64,000 bases of DNA from Plotosus lineatus. Its lineage: Eukaryota > Chordata > Actinopteri > Siluriformes > Plotosidae. The translations under genes were made by a program, and so were the position numbers. The DNA is taken from contig CM045733.1 of assembly GCA_024760905.1 (NCBI GenBank), positions 12,180,001 through 12,244,000 on the forward strand, given 5' to 3'. This document shows, piece after piece, positions 12,690 through 23,067 of this stretch (positions are counted from its first letter, which is position 1; the number at the start of each line of letters is the position of its first letter). Below the pieces are notes generated by a model, which was not told the origin of the DNA, searched no databases, and worked only from the letters and a program-made list of their open reading frames with translations.

Positions 12690-12926
12690 GCAACATCCTC
12701 CCTGAGCCCAAGATTTAAACCGAGGACAGAGATTTGGAACAGCCAATTAACCAATTGTGCATGTTTTGAACTGTGGGAGGAAACTGGAGTACCAAGAGGA
12801 AACCCACACAAGCACGGGGAGAACATGCAAACCCCACACAGAAACACCTGAGTTGGGAATCGAACCCAGGCCTTCTTCCTGTGAGGCGGATGTGCTAACT
12901 ACTGCATCACCATATCGACCTATCGG
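12690..12926 (-). mobile_element. SINE-B, minus copy
   Basis: Core (gtgggaggaaactggagtac) and head on the reverse strand; the tail end is missing. Confidence 0.72.
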
Positions 12927-12944
12927 TATTAAGTACTATTATCA

Positions 12945-13255
12945 TTCATTTATTCATTTTCTGTAACTGTTTAATCCTAATTAGGGTTGCAGGGAGGCTG
13001 GTGCCCAACCCATCCCAATCGATTCCAGTCGAGGGTAGAGTACACCCTGGACAGCTTACCAGGCCATCACAGGGCAGAAACACATTGACGGCTATGCAGA
13101 GAACCTCCCACCACAGACAGTGAGAGACATGGCCGGGCTTTGATAACCCAGTTAGTGCATTGCAGGGGCAGTGACAACCCATTGAAAGTGGGACTTGAAC
13201 CCTGACATTAGGATCAGTGATCCAGCACCTTTACCATCAGGCCAGCACTGACCCG
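12945..13255 (-). mobile_element. chimeric SINE: SINE-A head with SINE-B tail, minus copy
   Basis: Reverse strand starts with the SINE-A head (ggtgctggatcactgatcct; gtcactgcccc-like) and ends in the SINE-B tail (gtccagggtgtactctaccc; cctaattaggattaaacagt). A (TTA)n run follows at 13257-13302. Confidence 0.72.
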
Positions 13256-13256
13256 A

Positions 13257-13295
<39 letters not shown>

Positions 13296-13489
13296 GTTAT
13301 TATTATAAGAATTAATGAGCTCAAGCATCCAGGCTCAGTCTCTCCTGTTCTTGACTCACGCTTTTGTTTGTACATTTCAATACTGCCTCAATGCTTCTTG
13401 GATTTCCTCGAGTGAATGTCACGCTGGGAAAACTCATTCCTGAACTGCTCTTTCATGCATCTTACAAAAAGTCATAAAGTCCTTTGGGC

Positions 13490-13615
13490 TTTATACACCC
13501 GAGCATAGTGGCTCATCAGGCCGGTGCTTATCCCCGGTTTCCATAGCGCGAAGCTACCAGGAGTTCAACTTCTCCCAGATGGGACGCTGGTCCAGCGCAG
13601 GTCACCTTCCCAGTA
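13490..13615 (-). mobile_element. SINE-C, tail part, split by a Tigger-like insertion
   Basis: Carries the SINE-C tail and middle on the minus strand up to ccttcccag followed by TA; the head resumes at 14400. Confidence 0.85.
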
Positions 13616-14397
13616 CAGTAAAACCTCCGCTGACGAACGCTTAAGATCACAAACTTTTTGCCTCAAGAACATTAAATTTGCGAGCATATAGTCTCTGCTG
13701 ACGAACTAGTTTTCGGCGGACGAACCAAACCACGCGGTCGAACAGCGCCACGGTGGCGGCCACGAGAAGTTGACGCACGCTCACGGCGTCACAGTTCGTC
13801 ACCCCCTTTCTTTGAGTGCGGAAGTGGTTTGTGTTTGATAGACATTTTGGACCATATTGAGTGTACTTTTGCTATTATGGGACCGAAAAAGACCCCACCA
13901 CAGGCGGAGATCATTGAAAAACACGAACGAGGTGTGCGTTTGTGTGACTCAGCATCCCAGTACCAGTACGCTAAGTCTACCACCATCCTTAAGAACAAGG
14001 AAGCTATTAAGGGTGCGTGTGTGGCTAAGGGCGTTTCCAAACAGTAGGCGTTTCCAAACACTCCTTCCAAACAGTAAGTCCCTCCCTCCCTCCTCCTCCC
14101 ACTCCATTCCATCAAGCCATCAACTACCATCACAAAGGTAAATAAAACCACTTTATTATACAGTACAGTTTATTTCTTTAATTACAATACAATAGACATT
14201 TATTATACATAAAATAAGGTATATTTTTGTGTAGTTTTAAGGCTTATTTAGTAGAAAATTATGTTTTATGGGGACCTGGGAACGGATTATTCTCATTTTA
14301 ATGGTTTCTTATGGGAAATAAATGTTCGGAAAACGAACTTTTCGCCTCACACACACTTTCTGGGAACCAATTATGTTCGTGAGCAGAGGTATCACTG
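13616..14397 (+). mobile_element. Tigger/pogo-like element, family TigA, with transposase remnant
   Basis: A 782-bp element inserted at TA (13614-13615 and 14398-14399). The left end is cagtaaaacctccgctgacg and the right end complements it (cgtgagcagaggtatcactg), giving about 23-bp imperfect inverted repeats. An open frame from 13877 reads MGPKKTPPQAEIIEKHERG, then CDSASQYQYAKSTTILKNKE and IKGACVAKGV, the CENP-B/Tigger-type N-terminal helix-turn-helix. No DDE catalytic domain remains, so the copy is non-autonomous. Confidence 0.88.
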
Positions 14398-14399
14398 TA

Positions 14400-14562
14400 T
14401 TTTTTTACTGGTACCCATTTATACTGCTGGGTGAACAGAGGCACACTTGTGGTTAAGACCTTACCCAGGGGTCTTCGCACAGTGGGGGTCGAACTGGGAT
14501 TCGAACAAACAACCTCCTGATCATGAGCGCAGCACCCGAACCACTACACCACTGGCCCTACA
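14400..14562 (-). mobile_element. SINE-C, head part, continuing 13490-13615
   Basis: Reads tttactggtacccatttata through to the tRNA-like head on the minus strand, rebuilding the SINE interrupted at 13615. Confidence 0.85.
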
Positions 14563-14694
14563 ATGCATGTTACAAGCACCCATTTAAATAAAGCACTAAA
14601 ATCTCATGAATGGACCAGTTTTATTTGTTTATTATTATTCTGATCTGTTCATTAAAAATGTTCTCATAGCTTTTGTTTATGAGTTTGGTATCGA

Positions 14695-14905
14695 GTACCT
14701 TTATCACTCACACCACACCCATGCACGAGAAGTTACACTGGCTCCCTGTTCCTTTCACATACAGTACAGGAACCACATCTACTACGCTTGTAGTGCACTT
14801 CTGACCTCCACACCAATGGAGAGCTTATTCAGTGTGGCTTTCCCTGAGATTGTGGAATCCAGAACCCATGTTGTCTTCACTTTCATCTTACTGGACTTTT
14901 AGAGT
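14695..14905 (+). mobile_element. LINE C-terminal fragment (L2-like), degenerate
   Basis: Encodes EVTLAPCSFHIQYRNHIYYA and SLFSVAFPEIVESRTHVVF, reminiscent of the HWLPV..RIQYK and lawN-like C-terminal segments of L2-type LINEs. Frameshifted relic. Confidence 0.4.
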
Positions 14906-14989
14906 TTTATGTACATGCAGTTTATTCATCCCTTTTATTCTTACTTTCAGACATCATTTACCTTTTTTTTTTTTTTAGATATAATGGTG

Positions 14990-15300
14990 TCGGTTGGGTG
15001 CTGGATTACTGATCTGAAAATCAGGGGTTCAAGCCTCAATTGAACCGGGTTGTCATTGCTGTCCCCGCAGTGCAGATAACTAGGTTATCAAAGGTCACTC
15101 ATGTCTCTCACTGTCTGTGCTGAGATGCATGTAAACAAATCATTGCTGTCTTTTGTCAAGAGTAGCTGCGTGTTTCTGCCCAGTGATGGCCTCGCGAGCT
15201 GCTCAGGGTGTGCTCTTCCTTCACCCATAGTCGACTGAGATGTGCGCCAGCCTCCTCATGACCCTAATTAGGATTAAGTGGTTCAAGAAATGAAGGAATG
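14990..15300 (+). mobile_element. chimeric SINE: SINE-A head with SINE-B tail
   Basis: SINE-A-type head (ggattactgatctgaaaatc; gttatcaaaggtcactcatg) joined to the SINE-B tail (gagctgctcagggtgtgctc; taattaggattaagtggttc). Confidence 0.72.
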
Positions 15301-15324
15301 GGAATTAGAATTTTTCCAAAAAAT

Positions 15325-15690
15325 GGGCGTCACGGTGGTACAGTACGGTAATTGACATGTCCACCTCACAGCAAGGTCGTGAGTTCGAGTTCCAAGCTCG
15401 GTGAGGCCATTTCTCTGTGGAGTTTGCATGTTATCCCCATGCTTATGAACTTTTCCTCCAAGTACTCCGGTTTCCTCATAAAGTCTAAATACGTACGCAT
15501 TAGGCTACCTCGCTGTTTAAATTGCTCCTCGGTGTGAGTGCGGGTGTGAATAGCTGTGTATGTCAGTCGATACGTCAGTCCTGCTGTGGTCTGGAGAGCT
15601 GTTCAGGGTGTATCTTGACATCTTAGTCAGCAGAGTCTTCAGCCTCCCCTCGACCGTTGTAGGATTATTTGGATCAGCAAAGTGAATGAA
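15325..15690 (+). mobile_element. SINE-B copy, near full length
   Basis: Head ggcgtcacggtggtacagta, core aagtactccggtttcctcat, tail ending gatcagcaaagtgaatgaat. Confidence 0.75.
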
Positions 15691-15869
15691 TAAATTAATT
15701 ACTGGGGGAAAGGTGGATGTATCGCAATACATTATTTTTGTTATGCTATCTATCACTGATGCTGCTAGTGCGAGATGATGAGCATAAAACTTCATCTTTA
15801 ACGTAAGGAGTGTAATCGAGACAATTTACTTTATTCCTCTTCATTTTGTGTTTGATAAACATACGTTCA

Positions 15870-16158
15870 CATGTGATCCCTCGCTACTTCGTGCTTCAGT
15901 TCCTGTGGCTTCAGTGCATTGCGGGTTTTTCAAAAATATTCATCGAAGAATTTAAAAAAATGAGGAAATTAAGAAAAATAGGGGAAAAGTTAAGGAAAAT
16001 CCCACAAAACAAGGCCAATTATGCAAAAAAAAAAAAAAAACTGCCCCAAAAAAACAAAAAAACAAAAAAGCAACCCAAAACCCCCTACAAAACTACTTAC
16101 ATTTTTATGTGAGGTGCACATCTATGTGTGTGTGTGTTTGTGTGCGCGTCTGGGTGTA

Positions 16159-16203
<45 letters not shown>

Positions 16204-16392
16204 ATATTTTATTTACATCTTATGCATTATTTTTGAATGTTTAATTGTTATTATATGCATTTATAGCGTTGAATATATATTTATTGATATGTATCATATA
16301 TGTCAGTCAGGGGAGTCGATCCTACTTTGCGGAAATTCGGCGATCACAGAGGGTCTCGGTCCCCATTAACCACAAAAAGTGAGGGTTTACTG
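15870..16392 (+). mobile_element. TigC element with internal (GT)n
   Basis: Ends gtgatccctcgctacttcgt and aaagtgagggtttactg plus TA. The body matches the other TigC copies. A (GT)n tract at about 16166-16200 lies inside. Confidence 0.8.
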
Positions 16393-16439
16393 TAATAACA
16401 ATAATACAGGGGGAAAATTATACTGCTACTACTACTATG

Positions 16440-16607
16440 GAAAGAAAGGGTAGCCCCCATGGCTCCTCAAAGCCCTTTCAAATGCAATAATTGTTTAAGA
16501 AACTGTCACTCTAGGGTAGGCCTTTACAGTCACTACCGCAAATGCCTACTATAGCGGTACACCATCGTCTCTCGAGACGTACGGCTGCCGACGACGATGA
16601 CGACGAC
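16440..16607 (+). pseudogene. LINE 3' end with C-terminal zinc-finger remnant
   Basis: With one frameshift it reads SSKPFKCNNC and RNCHSRVGLYSHYRKC, a C2H2-like finger found at the C terminus of a LINE family, then tcgtctctcgagacgtacgg. The minus-strand LINE at 51375-52035 ends with the same ctctcgagac motif. Confidence 0.65.
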
Positions 16608-16634
16608 GACTACTACTACTACTACTACTACTAC

Positions 16635-16673
<39 letters not shown>
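16592..16673. repeat. (GAC)n(ACT)n(AAT)n trinucleotide tract
   Basis: Three trinucleotide repeats in a row starting at the LINE 3' end. Confidence 0.95.
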
Positions 16674-16675
<2 letters not shown>

Positions 16676-16676
16676 G

Positions 16677-16940
16677 GGGAGGCACGATGGCACAGTGGTT
16701 ACCATGCCCACCTGAAAGTGAAAATATCCTGGGTTCGATTCCCGGGCTCAGACATTTCTGTATGGAACCTTTGCATGTTCTCTTAATGTTTGCATGGGGG
16801 GTTTCTCGAAGTATTTTGGTTTTCTCCAAAGGTTCAGAAACCTTCACTCGTCGATGTGAGTGTGAGTGCGAAGGGTGGTGTGTGTTGGGCGCCGATCTAA
16901 CCACGACCCTAATTCGTGATTCAGAAAATGAATGAATACA
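16677..16940 (+). mobile_element. SINE-B copy
   Basis: Head ggaggcacgatggcacagtg, core with decayed tttctccaaaggttcagaaa, tail ending attcagaaaatgaatgaata. Confidence 0.7.
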
Positions 16941-16942
16941 TT

Positions 16943-17447
16943 CAGGGATCCCTCGTTGCTTCATGCTTCAATTCTTCTTCTTCAGTGTATAGCTTTTTTT
17001 TTTTTTAAATATTCATCGAATTAAAAAAAATAAGGAAATTAAGGAAGAATAGTGGGGAAATGTTAAGGAAAAATGCCACAAAAACAAGGCCAATTATGCA
17101 AAAAATACCCAAACAAACAAAACAAAAAACAACCCAAAATCTGCCTTCAAAACTACTGTACTTATATTTTTGTGAGGTGCGCATCTGAGTGCGTGCATGC
17201 AAATGCACGTTCGTCTGTATGTCTGTGTATTTATATTTTATTTACATCTTATGCATTATTTGTTCATGTTTAATTGTAATTATACACATTTATCACATTG
17301 AATATGTATTTATTAATATTAAATACACATATACATGTACGTATACCTCAGTCGGGGTGGGGGTGGGGGGGTGAGCCTACTTCATGGATTTCGGTGATCT
17401 CGGGGGGATCTTGGTCCTAATTAACCGCGAAAAGTGAGGGATCGCTG
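16943..17447 (+). mobile_element. TigC element, both ends present
   Basis: Starts cagggatccctcgttgcttc and ends gcgaaaagtgagggatcgctg followed by TA. The termini are inverted repeats of about 15 bp. Confidence 0.82.
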
Positions 17448-17474
17448 TACTACAAGTAATAATAATAATTATAA

Positions 17475-17690
17475 TAATAGCGCAGAACGTCCACCTCAGA
17501 ACATGAAGATCCTGTTTGAGTCCCAGACTCAGTGAGACTGTTTGTGTGGCCTTCCTCCAGGTACCGAGTGAGCTGTCCAGGGTGTACTCCGCTCTCACCC
17601 AGAAATGGCAAAGATGGGCACGAGCTTCCTTGTCACCCTAATTACGATAAAGAATCTTTAAAAACCAAAAAAGAATGAATGAATAAATGA
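17475..17690 (+). mobile_element. SINE-B, internally deleted copy
   Basis: Head remnant, short core and tail (gtccagggtgtactccgctc). The middle is missing. Confidence 0.6.
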
Positions 17691-17724
17691 ACCAATCCAC
17701 TAATTAATGTTTTTTTTTTGTTGG

Positions 17725-18076
17725 GGTTGCATTCATTCATTCACTTTTTGATCCACTTAATCCTAATTAGGGTCGTGGAGGGCTGGCACCCATCTGAGCA
17801 GACTCCAGGTGAGGGCGTGGTACGCTCTGGACAGTTCCGGGTTTGCCAGACCATCGCAGGAACAGCACTCACACAACTATTCATACTCACACCTAGGGGA
17901 GATTTGGAACAGCCAATTCATCCTCTGTGCATGATATTGGATTCTGGGAGAAAACCGCAATACCCGGAGGAAACCCACGCAAGCACGGGGAGAACATGCA
18001 AACTCCACACAGAAACACCCAGGCCTTCTTGCTGTGAGCCGCCTGTGCTAACCACTACGCAGCTGTGCCACCATTG
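17725..18076 (-). mobile_element. SINE-B, near full length, minus copy
   Basis: Tail at left (ttcactttttgatccactta), core gaggaaacccacgcaagcac, head at right (gtagtggttagcacaggcgg on the reverse strand). A poly-T run follows at 18081-18111. Confidence 0.78.
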
Positions 18077-18080
18077 TTGC

Positions 18081-18114
<34 letters not shown>

Positions 18115-18713
18115 TTAAATACTATTCATATTGTTTTAAGTTTTCGTTTCAGCCGTATTTCTCTGACTTGGCTGAGATATACCAGCTTTTCCAAATACCC
18201 CTACTGTGACACTGGAATCCCAGGCCTCTTCAATCTAGATTTAACCTCTGCAGCTAAACCAGCGGAGAATAACAGCGACGCTAAGCGTAGCACAGCTCAT
18301 CTTCTCAGCAGTCAGAAATATGAGAGAGCGAACTCTCAGGATTTACAGATTTACGTGAGCCACTAGAGTGATGTGCTCCATGCGGCTCTATTTGGAGTCA
18401 AAGTTCATATATTTATAAACTGATCTTGTGTTATGGGGTTATCTTAATCATATGATGAAATGCGTCACGTCATACACTGTTCCATTCTGAACGGAACATT
18501 GAATCAAGCTGAAAAGATCCTGCGCCGTACAGACAAATGCAGGCAGCAGCTTTTTTTATTGAGCCGGCAGTCTGTTTACTGACAGGTTTAATTGCCTCTA
18601 AATACAGACATTAAGTCATTACAGTGTAAGATCACCACACAACATTCAGCTATCCGCCATGGTAGTTTACAACTGTAGTATGCGGTGGACCCATTTTTGA
18701 AGCACTAAAGTAT

Positions 18714-18717
<4 letters not shown>
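18115..18717. other. no recognised feature
   Basis: Apparently single-copy sequence without a convincing open frame or repeat signature. Confidence 0.45.
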
Positions 18718-18793
<76 letters not shown>

Positions 18794-18794
18794 A
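18716..18794. repeat. (AT)n and poly-T
   Basis: About 60 nt of AT dinucleotides followed by a T run. Confidence 0.95.
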
Positions 18795-19011
18795 TAGGAA
18801 ACAGGGAATGAGTCCATGATGATATAATATTTATACTGCAATTAATTATACAATGAGAACATTTATTTCGTAATTTTTAATGCATGTTGTCAATATTTTT
18901 TAACAACAGCTGCAAGGTTTAAAATGTGATCTGTTAGCATTTTTTACTTTTTTTTTTTTTTTTTTTTCATTTTTATTGTTAAATCCTTTATTTTCACAGA
19001 CATTAAGTACA

Positions 19012-19340
19012 GGTGGCGTGGCATTGTAGTGATTAGCACATTCTGGATTCAAGTGCCTGGGCTCGGTGTTCCTGTATAGAATGTGCATATTGTCACCTAT
19101 GCGCCCCACCGAGTTCTCCTGTTCACCCCCCTCAGTCCAAAGACATGCGCAGTAGGCTAATTGGCTGTTGAAACTGCTGAAGGTGTGAGTGTGAATGATT
19201 GTGGGCGTGTGCGCGTTGACCTGGTGACCTGAACATAGTGTACAACACCTTCGAGCAGTTTCACCTGAGATAGGCTGGGATAGGCTCCAGCCTCCCCACA
19301 ACCATAGGAGGCAAATGATGATGCTACTGTAATATATCAT
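19012..19340 (+). mobile_element. SINE-B copy
   Basis: Head gtggcgtggcattgtagtga, core with cagtccaaagacatgcgcag, tail gagataggctccagcctccc. Confidence 0.72.
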
Positions 19341-19375
19341 GAAGTACAGGGTGACTCAAAAAACCGGGCTATGCT

Positions 19376-19624
19376 GTGAACAGCTCAACAGGCCACTGCA
19401 GGGCCAAAACATACAAAACCATTCACACGTTGGAATAATTTGGAACAGACAGATAGGCTGATGTACCTGTCTTTGGACTGTGGGAGAAAACCGGAGTAAT
19501 TGTAGGAAATCCAAGCAGGCACTAGTAGAAGAACATCCACACAGAAATGCATGAGCCTGGGACTCAAGCCCAGACACTTCTTGCTGTGATGCAGACATGC
19601 TAACCACTATACCACCCTGACACC
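19376..19624 (-). mobile_element. SINE-B, minus copy
   Basis: Core and head on the minus strand, lying tail to tail with the plus copy just upstream. Between them sits cagggtgactcaaaaaac, which resembles a mariner-type terminus. Confidence 0.7.
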
Positions 19625-19698
19625 TGCATTGTAGATTCCTAGCAAATTAAATCCGTGAATCCAGTTCTTGCCTGTTGGTACCCTGTGTATGCCGGTGC

Positions 19699-19990
19699 AG
19701 CCGGTGGTGTAGTGGTTAGAGTGTTGGGCTCATGATCGGGAGGTTGTGAGTTCAAATCCCACTGAGACCCTCACTGTGCTAAGACCCCTGGGCAAGGTCT
19801 CAAGCACAAGTGTGCCTCTGTTCACACAGCAGTATAAATGGATACCAGTAAAAATATACTGGGAAGGTAACCTGCGATGGACTAGAGTCCCATCCAGGAG
19901 GAGTTGAACTCCTGATTGCTTCACGCTACGGAAACCGAGGATAAGCATCGGCCTGATGAGCCGCTAGGCTCAGGTGTAAAAACCCAAACA
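19699..19990 (+). mobile_element. SINE-C, full length
   Basis: Head ccggtggtgtagtggttaga, conserved middle (accagtaaaaatatactggg) and tail gccgctaggctcaggtgtaa. Confidence 0.82.
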
Positions 19991-20250
19991 GTTAATCAAT
20001 CAAAATCAAAACCCTGTGTATCCCAAATCTCCGCCTATATAAATAATACCGTCCTGCTTGATCACAACATTCATGATATTTAGCTTATTTTTGTCAGACG
20101 GCCATGGCTCCACCCCATTAATGTCTTTGCTGCACACACACTGGTATAGCTTTTAAACAAGAGTTTATTTTGTGACATGAATTTATAATATTCATAATAA
20201 TCTTATCAACTATCATACTCATAATTGTTCATTTTTTTATTGTCTTACAG

Positions 20251-22917
20251 AAAGAGTGGCTATGTCTGAACTGCCAGACCCATCGGGCTCTCTCTGGACA
20301 GCTTGGAGATTTGCCACCGCCACCGTCTCCTTCAAAGATGCAGACTAAATCGAAACCTTCCCCTCCCTCTTCCCCAGCTCGAGCTGTCTCCACAACCCCT
20401 ACACCTCCTCTCAGCTCTTCCCCAACCAAAGCACTCACGCGAACCCCTAGTGTAACTCAGGCGCCAGCTCAGAAATCCGAGCATGACTCAGCCACAGCTG
20501 ATGCTAAGCTTGTAGCAAAGTCAGCTGCAGTGAAAGCGGATGAGGAACTGGCGGTAGTGGAGAGCACACAGGTATTACCTGAGCCAAACAAAGAGCAAAC
20601 ACTTGACACTGCGTTTAGCAACACAACAGTGGCGTCCATTCCACCTGAACAAGCCATCAGAGCTGCTGGCCCATCTGCTGGCATGATCCCAAGGGATACA
20701 GCAGACGCTAAGGGGACAGACGCCAAGCAATGTGAAATAGTAGAGAGAAATAAAACTATACTTCAGACCAATGAGGAGGAGAGACCAGTAGAGACTGATT
20801 CACCGCACAATCATGCTAGTAGTATAAGAAAATGTGAAACTGGTGAAAAATACCACAGTGAGGCAACATTTCGTGATAACAATGTTGAGAATAAGTTCGA
20901 CGGATTGCAGGTGACTGAAGAAAAATTGATAGACGCCAATAAAGCCAATAATGTTATCGCTTCAACTGTAAACAACAAAAAAGCTTATCAGGCATATGAT
21001 CATAATACTGAGGTGGTTTCAGTCTGGGAAAATCCAACCAAGGAATGCTCTCCTGAGCTATTGCTACTGCCATCTGTACTAGATAATGACAACGGCTCCA
21101 AAGTAGATTTGATTTCTGGTCCAATTACAGTGACAGAGGAAGAAATATTTGTTAATATAGGGCAGGAATCAGCTAACATTCTGGAAAGCTTTTGTACACC
21201 AGAAGAACCAATACACTATGTTGACGTAGTTAGTGGAAAAGATGAGGTTAAAAATGAAATTATGCATAATAGCGGTTCTGATGCAAAACACTCATTTGCT
21301 CATTACTTTGAATACCCAGACAGTACAAAAGGGGAAGGTGAGCAGAATGAGTATGAGAGTGAAACAGGAACAGGAAACGTGTCTCCACATGAATATTCAT
21401 TTTTGCACTCTGGAAAGTATTTTGATCAGGGGGAAGAGAAGCGGACTGGGAAAAAATCTCAACTCGAGCAAGAGTCGGTAGCGCTAAGTAAAGCACCCAA
21501 GTCTACACAAGAAAATCAGTCAGCTCTGTTTGAATCACTGGAATCTGGCAACCCATCTTTGCCATCTTCTAATCAGCTGATAAACTCAGAACTCAAAACA
21601 AAATATAACATTTTAGATGAGCATTCACACTATTCTTGCCTGGAATCGTTGAATAGTACTGCACACGCATTGCCTGTATTAGACATCACTGATGAAAATA
21701 CGTATAAAGGGACAGAGGATGATAACATGGGCACTACTGAAAGTGATGCAAAAGAAACTAGGGTCTTACTACAGACTCAAGTATCTGAATCCTCCATACC
21801 TAAAGTGCCTGTTGAATTTATAGCTGCTGAAGAAAACAACAGGACAATAGTAAAAGAACTTGGGGGTTTTAAAAAATATCAGCATCCGGCGAGCTCTACT
21901 GGTGGAGAAGGACTTGAAACGTTTTCAGCAGTTGGCAGCATAAGGATATCCGACGAAACTAAAAAACAAAATGAAGAAACATTAGAAGACTCAATTGAGA
22001 AAAAATCCTCCAACAAAAGTTATGATCATACTCCTGAATCCACAGATTTTAAGCTAAGAGGGATTACACTCGATAATAACGACACATACAAGGGAGCGAT
22101 ATCCGAAACAGATGAGGCGTATATAGACTTTCAATTGCCCCTCGCCAAAAGGGAAGATATACTCTCGGAGAATACACAATCAGAAGTGGAACCCTCAAAT
22201 GAAACTGCTCCGAGAAAAAAGGGTGTAGCTGACGAGCAGCACCATGTCAAAGCAGAGACAATTGATAAGCTAGAGTACAGTGACCTAAAACCAGAAACGT
22301 CCTCTTCTCTTGCTAAAGCTGAGAAAGTGCAAAATGTTTCAAAGGAAAAAGTAATGAAATCCAACCATGACATTGTGAAGCCTGAAAATGAGTGTGAGGA
22401 TAAAAAAGCTGATTCACTCGGAGATCAAGAATTTTCTAACCATAGAGAAAATTCAGTGACTGAAGACAGAAAAGTCAAGCAAATCGTAGATGCAGCCTCA
22501 AGAAAAGCTCAGAACCAGACAGCTGTACAGGTTGTTTTATCAGAACAGAGAACACAAGAACCTCCATTCTCTGAAGTTGGTGTCATACAATTAAAAAAAC
22601 AAATTAATTCAGATGGCTATCAGTCAGTTCCATTACCCCAGAAGTTAGATTCCTTTTCCCCAATCCTTGATAAAGAAAATGAAGTATTTAGTAGTGAACA
22701 GGAAGTAAAGCCTGGCTTACAACCTACTAGAGAAGTCCCAAAGATCCAATCTAGTATCCTAGATCCTGTAGGAAATCCCAGCCATCCTTGTCCTGTAGAT
22801 ACTAATCAAGACAACGGCAAATCATCTGGGAAAGGGCAATCACCAGACACTCAAGAGAACAATCAAGATGAGACAAAGCCGTTAATTAAACCTAAAGATA
22901 TTGAGAAGTTGGGGCAG
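20251..22917 (+). CDS. pclo: piccolo (pclo) exon: end of zinc finger and long acidic linker
   Basis: Internal coding exon of piccolo, a cytomatrix scaffold at presynaptic active zones that organises synaptic vesicles and actin. It opens after a pyrimidine-rich tract ending tgtcttacag and starts in phase 0 with KEWLCLNCQ. This is the last C-x2-C pair of the double-zinc-finger unit shared by piccolo and bassoon; the earlier Cys ligands must lie in an upstream exon. A Pro/Ser-rich segment follows, then about 800 residues of Glu/Ser/Asn-rich, probably disordered sequence with no known fold. The exon is 889 codons long with no stop and ends ...CAG|GTAATT in phase 0. Reading on past the donor meets a stop at 22984-22986, so intron retention would truncate the protein. 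The linker is poorly conserved in the family, so identity rests on the zinc-finger start and the exons that follow. Confidence 0.9.
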
Positions 22918-23067
22918 GTAATTGTATCTGGATCAAGGACTGGTGGCGAAAAATGTGTATTTTTTGTTTTTGTTTTTTTTAAATAGAATTGCTGCAAAAC
23001 TACTCTTGTATTATCATTCTATATTCCATCTTCCATTGTAAATTATACCTTTTTCTCTCTCTTGCAG

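Noticed and set aside
16608..16672. CRISPR-like array or other regularly spaced repeats
   Set aside because: Only simple trinucleotide repeats; no spaced repeats of any CRISPR type occur in the window, which is eukaryotic.
20251..22917. Bassoon instead of piccolo
   Set aside because: Bassoon lacks the PDZ and C2 domains that follow in frame at 44406-53507 and 60398-60681.
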